Below, piece after piece: positions 48,236-61,264 of a DNA stretch of 64,000 bases. The notes under the pieces were generated by a model. That model did no database searches, was not told the DNA's origin, and was given only the letters and a program-made list of their open reading frames with translations. The stretch's first letter is position 1. The number at the start of each line of letters is the position of its first letter. This DNA is from Verticillium longisporum (lineage: Eukaryota > Ascomycota > Sordariomycetes > Glomerellales > Plectosphaerellaceae). The stretch is from positions 558,001 to 622,000 of the forward strand of contig JAETXT010000009.1 in assembly GCA_019188255.1 (NCBI GenBank), in the 5' to 3' direction. The position numbers were made by a program, and so were the translations under genes.

Positions 48236-48292
48236 GGCCGTGGAGGCCGTGGAGGCCGTTGAGGCCGTGGAGGCCGCTGAGGGCTGTCAGGG
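48236..48292. repeat. 9-bp GGAGGCCGT repeat after the stop codon
   Basis: Five to six units of GAGGCCGTG with small changes, immediately 3' of the TGA at 48235. Confidence 0.85.
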
Positions 48293-48625
48293 CCGTGTTT
48301 ATATACGAGGCAGGCGAAGGAAGCAGAAATGTTTGAATACCCGACGCGGGAGACAGCGCTCGTTGCCGTTATTTGTTGGTACGCTAGTTTGGGGGAGGGG
48401 ACGGGACCATGATGATTGACTATATCCATTCGCTATACCAGAGTAGGGGGATGCAGGTACAGGACAGAAGCATAGGACGGGAAAAGACGCCGGGCCTGCT
48501 GCTGGCGACGCACTGGCGGTGGGGATGTAGTGGTAGTAGTAGATGCCTTGGCAGTCGTTGAGCAAGACACATTTATCTGTGGCTGTAGATTGATGTGATG
48601 GGAGGCAAGGTAGGTGATGTGGTGA

Positions 48626-48661
48626 GGCTGGGTGAGGCTGGGTGAGGCTGGGTGAGGCTGG
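48626..48661. repeat. 10-bp repeat GGTGAGGCTG
   Basis: Three to four head-to-tail copies of GGTGAGGCTG. Confidence 0.85.
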
Positions 48662-48870
48662 CACGTGTCGAGGCCCACGCTGACGTCGACGTGGCCGGTG
48701 GAGCAGCGGGCGGTAGGGCTGTTCTGTTCTGTTCTGTTCCTGTTCCTCTGCTGCTCCTCTGCTCCGGACCCAAGGTGGGGATGCGCCCTCACCGCATCAG
48801 AGTCCTGACCTACCTTGCCAGGTAGGTGCAACTTATACTGTCAGCAGCATTCCATCTGCTGTGACCCGTC

Positions 48871-48966
48871 CTCATTCACCATCTACCACGTCCTCATTCA
48901 CCATCTACCACGTCCACATTCACCATCTACCACGTCCTCATTCACCATCTACCACGTCCTCATTCA
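48871..48966. repeat. 22-bp repeat (CATTCACCATCTACCACGTC)
   Basis: Four nearly perfect tandem copies, then a partial one merging into CAACGTCCGACTACGTCC. Located 320 bp upstream of the OXR1 ATG. Confidence 0.9.
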
Positions 48967-49290
48967 ACGTCCGACTACGTCCACTCACAGACATCAGACA
49001 CCACATCAGACACCACATCAGACCCCGCATCCAAGACCATCACCACCACCACCACCGGTCTTTGTTTCGCCGTCTCGAGCCGCCTCGCTGCATGACACAT
49101 TGATTGCAATTCGATTGCCACAGCAGCACGACGCAACGGCCCCTCTTGACACATTGACCTCACGCTGGTCGACGACTGCCTGCGTGCCCGTCCCACTCGG
49201 CTCTGCTGCCTATATCAGGACGCCTGCCTTTCTCAGATCAGCAGCCTCTGCGTAGCACCACCCCGTACCTCTCGCAGCATCTACGCCCCC

Positions 49291-50293
49291 ATGTGGTCCA
49301 GCCTGACCCGCCACTTCTCCTCGGCCGACATGGCCGCCGACGACCCCCCCGGCCCGCGCCACCTCGCCCACGCCCACACCGACCCCCTCGCCGGCGTCAC
49401 GGGCGTCTACACCCGCCGCACCTGCGCCGCACCGCGAGCCCCTTCCGCCCGCCGCCCCTCGACCCCGTCGTGCTCGACGGCTACCGCGCCGCCACGCCCG
49501 CCTCGGCCCGCCTCCTCGCCCGCGCCGTCGCCGAGGAGGTCCGCATCCTGCTGCCCGAGCGCCTGCGCATCGTCGAGCACTGGCGCCTCGTCTACAGCCT
49601 CGCCCAGGACGGCGCGAGCCTGCACACGCTGTACGCCAACGCCGCCGCCGTCCAGGGCGCCCGCATCGGCTTTGTGCTTGTTGTGCGCGATGATGCCGGG
49701 GGGGGTACGTCTCCTTTTTCCTTTCTCCTCTCTCCTCCCTCCTCTCTCCTCCCTCCTCTCTCCTCCCTCCTCTCTCCTTTTTCCTTTACTCCCTTCCCCC
49801 CCTACTTCCTCTCCCATGCGTCGCTGACGAACAGACCTTTGGCGCCTACCTCTCCGAACACCCGCGCCCCGCCCCCGGCTTCTTCGGCAACGGCGAGTGC
49901 TTCCTCTGGCGCGCCTCGGCCCTCGCCGCCCTGCCGCCGCCGCCCTCGGCCGACACGGCCCCCGCCGCCGTGCGCAGCACCACCATCTCCGCGGCGCCCG
50001 ACCTCCTGACGGGCGAGCCAGCCCCGCCGAACGCCTCGTCACCAGCAGCAGCAGCAGCACCAGCCCTCCGCTTCAAGGCGTTCCCCTACTCGGGCGAGAA
50101 CGAGTACTGCATCAACTGCGAGACGGGCTTCCTCAGCATGGGCGCCGGCGACGGCCACTACGGCCTCTGGCTCGACGGCGGCCTCGCGCGCGGCCGCAGC
50201 GGCCGCAGCCTGACCTTTGGCAACGAGCCCCTCAGCGACGAGGGCGACAAGTTTGGCGTCCTGGGCGTCGAGCTGTGGGTGCTGGGGACGTAG
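49291..50293 (+). CDS. OXR1: TLDc-domain oxidation resistance protein (OXR1 type), with run-length errors
   Basis: Family role: oxidative-stress protection and, in yeast, V-ATPase disassembly. Model: exons 49291-49704 and 49835-50293, a 130-nt intron rich in CTCCT repeats, about 290 aa. The start is MWSSLTRHFSS. A shift at the C run 49412-49414 (one C short) must be repaired to pass from TGVYT to PPHLRRTASPFRPPPL. The TLDc domain shows RILLPERLRIVEHWRLVYSL, DGASLHTLY, FGAYLSEHP, GECFLWRAS, NEYCINCETGFLSMG and LTFGNEPLSDEGDKFGVLGV. The 8-G run at the donor (49698-49705) leaves phase 1, while the acceptor needs phase 0, so its length is also suspect. The 290-aa length fits OXR1 and not the longer RTC5. 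Confidence 0.88.
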
Positions 50294-51015
50294 GCGTGCG
50301 GTGCGATGCTGAGGACGCAGACGGCGATGCTGGGTCGAGTTGGAGCGAATAGAACTGCAGAGGCACCCATCTACCAGGCGAAAAAGACTATGAGACGGAA
50401 ATAATCTACGCCCAGCCGCGGACGGACGGACAAAAGAACAGAAGGACAGCTAGATGAGCGAATGATACCCCATTGAACCGCCTGATGAACATGACGCCTG
50501 AAGAACGAGCTGATGCCGACGCAAGACAAGGTCGCTTGATGGACTTTTTCATATCGGTTTGCCTTCAGATGGTACATCATCCAGACTATGCAGACTACTG
50601 CGATGGATGTAGGACCTGACCTCGGCATAGGCAACACCACACCTACGACCACGGTACATGCACATGAGCGCATGCTGACAAGATAGCGCATGCAGACAGA
50701 AATGCGCATGTGCGACCTGCAAAACACAGGTTGATGTACACAGCAGACGGACACGCACCAGGCACAGACAGGACAGGGAGCAGCCAGGACAGGAGATGCA
50801 GAAAGGACAGACAGTACGTCGAGGCACGCAGGCCGCACAAACATACAGTCAAGGCATGCAGACCGCACAACATACACGTCGAGGCAAACGCGTCGAGGCA
50901 CGCAGACCGCACAACAATAGAATGCTAAGAAATCGTTGCCTATCCATCTCGACAGCTGGCTTGCCGACCTGCCCACCGCCACGCCCACCGCCACGCAGTC
51001 TATAACCTCCCTCGC
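50294..51015. other. Convergent 3' intergenic region with imperfect repeats
   Basis: No gene seen. At about 50816-50925 three imperfect units of roughly 35-45 bp share the core GTCGAGGCACGCAGACCGCACAA. The rest looks like 3' untranslated sequence of OXR1 and the MAPK. Confidence 0.6.
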
Positions 51016-52242
<1,227 letters not shown>

Positions 52243-52409
52243 GATTCTGGTACACGACGAGCTTGTTGGGGGGTGATCGTGAGGTGTAGAAGAGGAGACG
52301 GCGTCAAACTGATAGGAGGATCAGGAGCTATCGCAGTTCGTCAAATTAAGACACCAGAATATGGAGTTGAAGAGCCCGTCCTGGTCGCTGCTGGTGAGGC
52401 TGACAGGCT

Positions 52410-52494
52410 GATGCCGAAACAGCAACACACAATAGGGTGCTTGTTGGTCCTGATGATGCCGAAACAGGAACACACAATAGGGTGCTTGTTGGTC
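52410..52494. promoter_or_regulatory. Duplicated 40-bp element upstream of PMK1
   Basis: Two copies (52410-52449 and 52455-52494) match at 39 of 40 positions, differing only by C/G after GAAACAG. Each holds GATGCCGAAACA and AATAGGGTGCTTGTTGG. GAAACA is the core of the Ste12 pheromone response element (TGAAACA); the preceding base here is C. A regulatory role is inference. Confidence 0.45.
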
Positions 52495-54524
52495 GAATCC
52501 AATCAATGGACTGACATGGGGTAAAGGGGGTTAGGAAGGATGCCAACGACGGGGAGACGAGTGAGCAGGAGACGGGAAATGCGGTTCTCGGTGGACCCTG
52601 ACAAAGGTGGTCGTTCGGGGAAGCGCAGTCGCAGGCGAAGGGCCGGGTTTCCTGAAGCCGCTCGGGCCTTGGGGGGCCTTGCGTTGAGTTGCGTCTTGTC
52701 TATTCTTCCAAGGAGAAGAGGGCGAGGTGGGGAGGGGGCTGGCCCGCTGTCGTTGTAGAAGTGTCGTCAACGTCTCGCGTCGGCCATGTACGGTCAGAGC
52801 TTTCTTTCCCTTCTTGGGATGCTTCTTGGATGCTTCTTGGGATGCTTCTTGGCAGCGAGGTCAAGGTGCAAGCCAGGCAGATCGTGCGACGATGTCGTCA
52901 GAAGGTTGTGCGGATCAGGAGGTCTGCGAAAGGGGCCGCGGGCGAGGTTAGCTTCAGGGTCCAACAAAGTGGTTGAGGTTCGGGCGGGTACGGAGGCGCG
53001 CCGAGCAACCGACAGGTCATGTCGGCCACAGCAGCAGGCAGAGACAGACGGCAGGGCGCTGTAGAGGGAATAAAGGATCATGGGGGACTACGCACGATGC
53101 GAACGTTCTGAGCTTGATGGGGAATGTGCAGAGGGGAGAATGGGAACGCAAGCTTGCTGGGCTGAGAAGGATAATCCGCGACGACGGGCAATGGCGGGGA
53201 GGGGGGGTGCGTGAGTGAGAGTAAGAGAGGGGGGGGGTTTGGGCATGAGGGCAGGCAGGGCGACGAAAAAGCCCCCTCCTCGTCTTTCTCGTCCCCCATT
53301 CTCCACAGCAAAGGACAGAAAGTCATGCGGCATGCAACCCAAGCGAGTACCGGCACCAGGATAGGATTCAAGAAAAGAAGGGAAGCGAAACTCACGACGA
53401 AGGCCTCGGGTGGAGAGGCAAGGTAGGGATGGCGGTGTTCTGGTGGGAAGCTGGGTGGCTCAAGAGGAGGGGTAAGCGGCAGGTTCATGTAAGGCAGGCA
53501 GCGTAGGTAGTAGCAGTAGTTGGAGGGATGAGCACGGGGGGAGGGGCCCCAGAAGAGGGTCTTACCTTGGTGGTCTCTGCTCCGTGCTGCCGTGTGTCAA
53601 GTGGCAGAAACGGTCGGGTGCCTTGGATGAAGGAGTTGGGGGCAGCAGAGCAAGTGGTGTAACCGAGGAGAGAGTTGGAGAGGAGAGGAGAGAAGGGGGA
53701 AGAGAGAGAAAGAGACAGAGGAGAAGAGGAAGACGAGTGCTCGGTTCTCAACTGGCAAGGTCCCGTCCAGGATCCAGAGTTCAGTCAGAGTCCAGAATCC
53801 AAAGTCCAGTCGCCTTCGCCCGTCACCCGTCGCCCGTCCAGTTGCTCAGGCGGAACGGGCAAGGGGTCTGGGTGTGCGGCGGGCGACGCTCTGTTTTGGA
53901 TCCTGGATCCAATGGGGGCCCGCTCCACCGGGCACTTCGCGATGAGGACGGACGGTGACACTGTGACGGTGGCCACCTTGGCTCTGGTGCCCTGGGCGCG
54001 GCATCGTGCTAGGCGGCACCCTACCCTGTGGCCGGTCGTCTCAGCCCCTAGCGTTTAGCTGGTTCTACCGTACGGTAGGGGGCGCCAGGGACCGGATTGC
54101 GGGGTCAGCCCATTGAGGAGCTATGTGAGGCCTCAGGCTATGTGCCCTGCCTCCCTGATGAACCCCCCTGGCCAGCTTGGAAACTCATACGCCCATCATC
54201 ACGACAACGGGCAAGCGAGGCGTGAGGCACCACTGTCTGCGTCGCGTTGTGTACGTGGTGCACCTGAGGAGAGGTACGTGGTGCACCTGAGGAGATGTGA
54301 TGGACACAAATGGGCTGTGTGCGCGCCGTGAGCGGTTGCACTCGAGGTGGGCTGGGTGGGGTGACCAGTGTGGCCCAGGTCGAAGTGGCATGAGGGGAGG
54401 TACCTCGACACGCACCAGGGGCAACGCGGTCGCGCTCGTACCTCTCGTAGTGCCACACGGATCGGGACGGTCTCTGATGGTCTCCCGTCCCACCCGCGAG
54501 TGCCTACCAGGTGCACAAGGAGCC

Positions 54525-54567
54525 ATACCTAGGTACCTACCTACCTGACCTAAGGTTGGTAGGTAGC
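54525..54567. repeat. TACCTA/TAGGTA palindrome cluster
   Basis: ATACCTAGGTACCTACCTA followed by CCTGACCTAAGGTTGGTAGGTAG; same sequence family as 42945-42999. Confidence 0.8.
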
Positions 54568-55523
54568 TGTGTCACGCACTGATTGCAGGGGTCCGAGGGG
54601 CACCTACCGGCACGTTCCCTTGGCCCCTCTTCACCCCCTCCTGCCCGCACAGCGCCTATCTCAGCGCCCCATTGGCCTGCCGTGTGCGCTTGCCCCCCCT
54701 CGGCGCGTGTGTTTCACCCCTCACTGGTGCCAGGCGAGCCAGTTTCATCTCCTTTCGTATTGCATGTCTGGGTGGAGGTGCTGCTTCCCCCCTCGAGGCA
54801 CTCTGGTACCTTGCCTTGCCTTGCTCCCCAGCTCGGCGCTGCAAACCGATGCCTGGGCGTCGGGTGCAGACGCCGCCGTCACAACTCATCAGACGAACAA
54901 GAAGAGGGCGGCCGGGCGGGTAAACACGAGGGTTGGCGTGCTCGACGAGACATCACACACACCAAGCCACCAAAAATGCCCGTCACATGTGTCGATGTCG
55001 TTGGCTGTCGTCACAATAAGCTTCCAATCATCTGGCCTTTCACCCACTGCTCGATTCGCTCACCCACTGCTCGGCTCGAAATAGCATCCCCCAACTGGCT
55101 CGCACCGATCTGCATCTCTCACAGGAAGTCAAGCGCAGGCCAGCCCAGCAGGAACACCTACACTAACGTCTCAGGTCCAGGCTGCCCGCCAGCCCTCCCT
55201 TCTACATGTAGCGCGAGCCTCATCGTGCGCTGGACTGGACCTCGAGAGTCGCGAAACCCACATCGGCAGCAGCAGGCAGAGACGCTCTGCGCCAACGTCA
55301 ACATGGCTGGCCTCGCAGTCCCAGACAGGCAAGACAGGCAAGCCAGGCACAGCGCCGGGTTGAAGGCGTGCAGGCAAGGCTGGGACGCGTCCATTCCGAG
55401 CCCCCTGCCTCGACGATCCCGTCTCAACTCTGACGAAGAAATCCCCTGATCGGCCTGTCTCGCCAGATGTCCGCCGTACAGCTCTCGGGGCCTGCAGCTG
55501 CCAGGATTCACCAGACAGCTCCC

Positions 55524-55779
55524 CATCCCTTTAGTGCCCAAATTTAGCCTCAGTACATACAATGATCACCGCCTGCCTAAAGAGCTTTGATGTATATCTA
55601 AGCAGGTACTAGCTCAGTACATGATTGAAGGCGAGAACGTCTGTGAAACATAGGTAACGTATAGGCATCTAGATGTATAGTTCGCTATATCCTTTAATTC
55701 AATTAGCGATATATATTTTCTGACCCTCGGTTGTCGATCATACGAAGTACTGAGGCCAAATTTGGGCACTAAAGGGATG
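55524..55779. mobile_element. MITE-like element, 256 bp, 33-bp terminal inverted repeats
   Basis: Left arm 55524-55556 begins CATCCCTTTAGTGCCC and ends GCCTCAGTAC. The right arm 55747-55779 is its reverse complement with one mismatch (32 of 33). The 190-bp interior is A/T-rich and has no open frame. Ends are sharp against G/C-rich flanks. A convincing target-site duplication is not visible: taking CCCTTTAG as the terminus leaves only AT on both sides. This is a miniature non-autonomous DNA transposon by structure; the family is unassigned. Confidence 0.72.
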
Positions 55780-56539
55780 CATCTCCGTGTATCCGTACAA
55801 CAAGCTGCATTGCCGCCCCGAAATGTGGTCCCCCCTCCCGGTCCCGCGTGCTGCGTTGCCTTGCGTCCCGCCTCGTCTCATGTCCGTAGTCCAGACACCG
55901 CAAGAAAAAACGCAGAATGGTGATCCGCCCGCCTGCTCTGCCTGTCCCTTCCTCTGCTCGTGCCCATTCGGAAAGCTTCTAGAACGAACACAAGCACAGC
56001 CCCACTGACGCACGCCCTTTGCCGACTGCCAGATTGATGGATCATGGTTGGCACGGCTGCGAGAGAGACTGCTTGCTCAAAGGACTGCTTGTTTTTTCCC
56101 CGGAGGCGTGACGCCACGAGTTGCATGGAGCGCCTCCTCGACCCGCTTGGCCTGCTGCTTGCCTTGTCTGCATATAGGCAACGTGGTCGAAACTGATAAG
56201 GACCAGGAGCCGGTCCCAAATCCGACCAGCGCCAGCGTGGCCATATGTCTGCCCTCGGGTACGTGCGGCGCTCTGAAAGCACTTGCTAGCACACTGAACG
56301 CGCTCCCATGACACTGAATGCACAGCAAGGCAACGAAATGTCTAACATGAAAGGCTATGTCCAAGGGCGCGGACTGTATGCACTACAAACCACCCCTCGA
56401 CATCTTTTGTATGATATTGTGATATTATCATGAAACCTCCCCACCCAACGCTTCCCCAGAGGCTTCCTACTCTATTGGACCCACGGCCATCCGTCCGTCC
56501 GTCCTTTTCCAACCATCCCCACCACACTCTGGAAGCAGC

Positions 56540-59500
56540 CTACGTCATAACCTGGACAGTGTTAGTTAAACAAACACGAAAAAAGAGAGCTCCCAGATCA
56601 TGGACTCACCTTCTCCCGCAGGATGCCAAGCCATTGCGCCGCGCTCATGCCCTGGTCCGCCCGGTCCTCCACCAGCAGCGTCTGCGCCCACAGCTTGAGG
56701 CTGGGCTCCCGTCCTCGCGCACAACGTACAGGTGCGGCAGCGTGATGCTGCCGACGCCCTTGGCCTTGTTGTCGCGGCTCTTGTAGATGACGGCGCGTAC
56801 CCGCTCGTTAAAGTCGTTGTCGAGCTCCGGCACCGAGCACTTGCCGACGCGCAGCTGTGTCCTGTCCTCGATGCCGAACACGTCCGCGAGCAGCTGCGGC
56901 ACCGTGTCGCGGCCGACCCAGAGGAACTGCGTCTGGCCGTCGTCAATGAGATAGAGACCATACGGCGCGAACCGCTCCGACGAGAGGTTGACCGGCGGCG
57001 GGAGCACAATGTGGCTCGTCTCGGGGTCCGGCGTGCCGGCATTGTCCGGCATGTCGTGGAGCGAGTAGAGCCTCGGGTAAATGTACTGCATCAACAGAGG
57101 AACGGGCAGCGTCGACAGCAGGCAGAGCGCCGCCGAACGAAGATCCGACGGGATCTGAGCAGACTTGCGCAGACCGACGTTCTTCATGAGACCGAGGAAC
57201 AGCACGGGCAGACCGCGCAGGTTCGAAGGGAACTGGAGACCGCCGCCCATGCTGCCGCCGGCGAGCTCCTTCCTGAACGTCTGCAGAAGCTCAATCAGCT
57301 TGTGCTGCAGGGAGTCGCGGGCAGCCTCGAGACCGCCGCTGAGCGCGCGCTCGACGGCCTTGTGGCTGAAGTACGTGGCGATGGCCTGCTGATCGGCAGA
57401 GGCGTAGACGTCGGCCAGGTTCGTGGTCGTCGGCAGCGCCAGCGTCATGACACGGATGCGGCGCTCGCCGTTGCACGTCGTGTGCAGCACGGCCGTCTGT
57501 AGGCAGATGACGTTCTTCGTCAGGTTCTCGTCAATGGCCACCTCGACGACGTAGCACTGATCACGAGGGAAGGCCGGGAAGGCGCACAGGTCAGAGCTGC
57601 GGTTGAAGAAGTTGCCGTAGAAAGCGTTCATGCGCAGACCCGTCGTCGCACGCACACGCAGCACGGCCTCGAGGCCAATCTCGGACGAGAGGTGGTCGCT
57701 GAGCTCTGAGGCAAACTTGATGGCATCCTCGGGCCGGCCGGCGTTCCATCCGGGGTAGAACCACGTCTGGCCACCAGTGTAGCGAGGCAGGTTGCTGAGG
57801 GACGCAACATCCTGGTACTGGGAGGAGAAGAGGAACATGTCGATCGAGACCTGGTTCTTCGAGCACTCGACGGCGAAGCTCTTGTAAAAGCTGTTGGACG
57901 TTTGCAGGAGCGCGTTCTCCTTGCTCGTGCCCAGAACCTTCTTGTCCTCACGCATCTCGAGCTTGCCGACGCCGAGGTTGGGAAGCGACGCAGTGAGCAC
58001 GACAATCTTACCACCCAGAGCAGAGATGAGCTTGTGGCCGGCTTTGAGGGCAGGTCCAAGGGCAGAGCCGTTGTTCTGGTTGTTCTGGAACATCTCAGGG
58101 AGCTTCGTCAGGAAGTTCTCGATGCTCTGGCGGCTCTCGGTCAGGGGCACGAGCAGATCGGTGGGCACGGGCAGGAAGGGCTCGTCGAGGTCGCTGACAA
58201 CGAGCATGCTGGTGTCGCCGTTCTCATCGTCGTCCTTGGGGATCGAGAAGTAGTTGAGGCTCGAGTCGACGGCGATGAAGCCGAGACGAGTGCGGCGGTC
58301 GGCATTGGGTATCCTGTTGAGGCTGTCGAGAATGGTGCGCGCGCTGGTGGCGAGGAGGCCGGTAGAGACGGAGGCGTAGCTGACGTCGAAGAGGAACAGG
58401 TACACGAGGGGCTGAGGCGGGCGGACCATGTACTCCTGGGGAGCGACAAACTCAACGACCGAGTAATTGAGCTCATGACGACCCCACCTGTCGGTCGACT
58501 TTTGCGTCGCGGCGTCCCAGTCAAAGGCCTGGGGGACGTCGTTGGTGAGCTGGCACATGTTGCACCTCCATCGGTGGCCGTGGTCGAGGAAGGTCACGAA
58601 AGGGTTGATGTAGGTCCTGCAACGACGGCAGCGCGCGATGATCTGGTCCTGGACAATGTTGACGGGGCTCTCGTCATCGTGAAGTGCGCCATATGGCTGG
58701 ATGATGAGAGAGAACGGGAGGCGCGACTTCTTCAGAAGAGAGTGTGTCGTGGGGACGGCGTTCAGCGTAGAGCGAACGTATTGAGGCGAGCAGTTGGCGT
58801 GAGGCGAAGGTGTGACGCTCGACTGGGAGAAAGGTTGGCTGTTAGGAACCGTTGTGACACGGAGGAGAGAAGCGAGAGGAGTTTTAGACTCACGTTGGGG
58901 GGCAGGATGATGGGAGGTGGAGGCAGATCCAGCTCGGAGACGTTGAAGGGCTGGTTCAGGAGGTCGGTGGGGTAGAGCTGGTTCAGAGCCACGGGGCGGG
59001 CCGCCTGGGCGGACTGGGGCTGAGGCTGGCCGCCGGGCCCGAGGTTCATGCCGGCCATCTGCTGGTTGATGCCGGCGACGCCAGGCGCGTTGGGAGCGGG
59101 GGCGCCCTGTCCGGGGCGGGGATAGCCAACATCAGGAGCCTGGTATCCGTAGGCGGCGGGCTGAGGTGCGCCGGGTTGGGGCGCAAGAGGCTGGGGGGCG
59201 CCGTAGGCGGGAGCGCCAGCACCGTACTGAGGAACACCGGGCTGCTGCTGCTGCTGCTGCTGCAGCTGCGAGGGATCCTGTCCAGGGTAGCCGGCGGCGG
59301 CGTAGGCTGGCGTCTGAGGCTGGGAGGGGATGCCATACTGCTGGGCGCCGGCGGCGGGGACCTGGCCAGCTACACCGGTATTTGCGCCAGCGCCAAACTC
59401 GTAGGCCTGGGAGGCATATCCTCGCTTCTTCTTCTTGGCATGGTCGGCTGCTTGAGCGTGAGGCGCCTCGGATTGGCCTTCGAAGCCTTGCTGTGGTTCA

Positions 59501-59544
59501 TCGGTGTAGGGCTGTTGGCCGTAGCCATCGTGGGGTGCGGACAT
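56540..59544 (-). CDS. sec24: COPII cargo-receptor subunit SEC24, one-base frameshift near the end
   Basis: Cargo-binding subunit of the Sec23/Sec24 inner COPII coat on ER exit sites. Model: exons 59544-58894, 58822-56610 and 56551-56540, introns 71 and 58 nt, 958 aa after repair. The N-terminal ~215 residues are Gln/Pro/Gly/Ala-rich (a Gln run from CAG repeats near 59240-59270), as usual. The zinc finger is CRRC through WRCNMC. The trunk is [20 protein letters not shown] and onward, the helical part [16 protein letters not shown], and the gelsolin domain [20 protein letters not shown]. After YVVREDG the C run 56708-56710 is one base short; adding it gives [19 protein letters not shown] and [12 protein letters not shown], joined to a 12-nt last exon (VMT, TAG). 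Confidence 0.95.
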
Positions 59545-60191
59545 GATAGGAGCCGGCGAGAGGAGGGGAAGGGGGGCGAGTGGGAAAGAGACGCCGCTTT
59601 GGTGAGAAGAGTCGACGTATGCGGAGGGTGTCGCTCCGCTCCTCGAGGAAGAGCTGCGGGGGAGGAGAGGGAATAGGAGAGGGCGGGGTTCTGGTGATGC
59701 TGTTGTCGAGGTGGGATGGAGATGGGGAAAGGAAGCTCTCGAGAGGGAGCTTTGAAGTTGGAAGCAGGCGACAAGACCAGCCGACCGACTCGGTGGGAGC
59801 TAAGGTTGGATGTGTGGCCTTTCGCCAGGTGGCTGCTGTGGGGCTCAGCCACGGGTCAAGGTCGAGGCAGCAGGCTGGCAAGGCTGGGCACAAAGCAGGC
59901 ACATGATTCGATGCTGCTGGGGGAAGTGCCAGGAGCACGTTACAGAGGCTACAGGACAGGTTTCCAAAAGCTCGACATATAATTTCAAGCCGATGACAAC
60001 TCAGCATCAATCGTGTCATGGTTTGTCCCAAAGCAAGAAGCTCGAATGCTGTGGCGCAGGCGAAACGCACAGTCCAGTTGGCGAGGCGGCACGCTGCTTG
60101 CCACTGAATGACGGATGCACATTGCTGGGATGGATCAACGTCTTCCCGCTGCTAGCCTGTACGTGAGACTTTCCCCATGTCATTCACTGTA

Positions 60192-60268
60192 GCGAGTCCT
60201 GCTACAGCTGTGAGCGAGTCCTGCTACAGCTGTGAGCGAGTCCTGCTACAGCTGTGAGCGAGTCCTGT
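60192..60268. repeat. 22-bp tandem repeat, three and a half copies
   Basis: Perfect copies of GCGAGTCCTGCTACAGCTGT plus GA, each with the palindrome ACAGCTGT. Confidence 0.93.
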
Positions 60269-60671
60269 TCCGCAACCGCACGGCGCACGGACCACGCCTC
60301 AGGGTCAAGTCCTTCTGCGTGCGGGCGGCCAATGATCGACACCTGCTGAGCATCCCATGTGGCACGATGCGCTGAATCAAGCATGTTCGGTCGTGCTGTG
60401 TGTGTGCTGTGCAGCGCAAATGTGCAGTGCACCATCACCAGATCCTTCCCGCATTGGAGCCCTCCAGCATGACTCTTGAAAGGCCGGTCCTGGGGCCATG
60501 ATCCGTCTTACAAGTAGAGGCCACTGCCCGCTGTCTTCTGCTCGTCTGCCCGCTGCACTTGTCTGCCTACTGCACCTGGACCTTTCCAGACACCAGCCCC
60601 AGCGATACGAACTGAAGTACCCCGCCGCTGGTCCCCCTTATTTTACTGCCTACGGCTGCTGTTGCTACAGT

Positions 60672-60723
60672 GCTACCTACGGGTGCTACCTCTGCCTACC
60701 TCTACCTAGGTACCTACCTAGGC
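60672..60723. repeat. TACCTA/TAGGTA palindrome cluster
   Basis: CTACCTACGGGTGCTACCTC leading to CTACCTAGGTACCTACCTAG, about 540 bp upstream of the 93-aa gene. Confidence 0.8.
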
Positions 60724-61264
60724 GCATCGCCCACCCCCGTCTCGCCATTCAAAAACTACCGATCCGCCGCTCCCCGGGCCCCCTCCCGCGCAAAGAAAGG
60801 GCCTTGATTTGCCTGCTCAAGGTCGCTGTTCCCAGTTTTAGTGCCAAGGCTCTTTTTCTCTACGTGCGCGTCCTCGCCCGCCGCCCCATCCACCTTGCCC
60901 AGGGACGTGACCCCTGAAACCCCCATCGCCGCCAGCTTGTGATAGCTTCTGGACCCCTCGACCATCTCAGCGCTCTTGACTCGACTTTTCCTTCTCATTT
61001 TCTTCTGCTCGTCTTTTTTTTTTCTTCTTAAATTTTGGAAGGGACACCACCCTCGGGCAAGGAATTCTTGATTGCCCCGCGCGAGACTGCCTTTCTTGAC
61101 GACGACCCCTCGAAGCTTCTGCGACGGTTTCTTGTATTCTTTGACAAGGCCCCGCCCTCCATCTCCCACCTACCCCGTCTGCCATTCGCGAACCTCTCTC
61201 CTCCGACATTCCAACGCCAGACACGAGCCAAGGGACGCGGATTCCACCCTCCGACATCGCAATT

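Larger units (their letters stand above)
48236..49290. other. Repeat-rich intergenic region, 1.05 kb
   Basis: No gene seen. It contains three short tandem arrays listed separately and an ACCTACCTTGCCAGGTAGGT inverted pair near 48811-48830. A TATATC at about 49210, roughly 80 nt before the OXR1 ATG, may be TATA-like. Confidence 0.6.
52243..56539. other. Gene-free region upstream of the MAPK, 4.3 kb
   Basis: No supportable gene on either strand; the longest frame (54583-55449 on +, 288 codons) has no coding bias. It includes the 40-bp duplication, a TACCTA palindrome cluster and the MITE-like element, each listed separately. Purine-rich tracts occur at 53660-53740. Confidence 0.6.
59545..61264. 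other. Divergent intergenic region (SEC24 / 93-aa protein)
   Basis: 1.7 kb, no gene supported. It contains the 22-bp repeat and the TACCTA cluster listed separately. The last 250 bp before 61265 include a T-rich tract at 61014-61030 and look like a promoter and leader. Confidence 0.55.

Noticed and set aside
48871..48966. CRISPR-like direct repeats
   Set aside because: Copies are contiguous without spacers, and the organism is eukaryotic; this is an ordinary minisatellite.
54583..55449. 288-codon open frame on + upstream of the MAPK
   Set aside because: No codon bias, low-complexity Ala/Pro/Ser/Arg composition, no splice context or recognisable motif.
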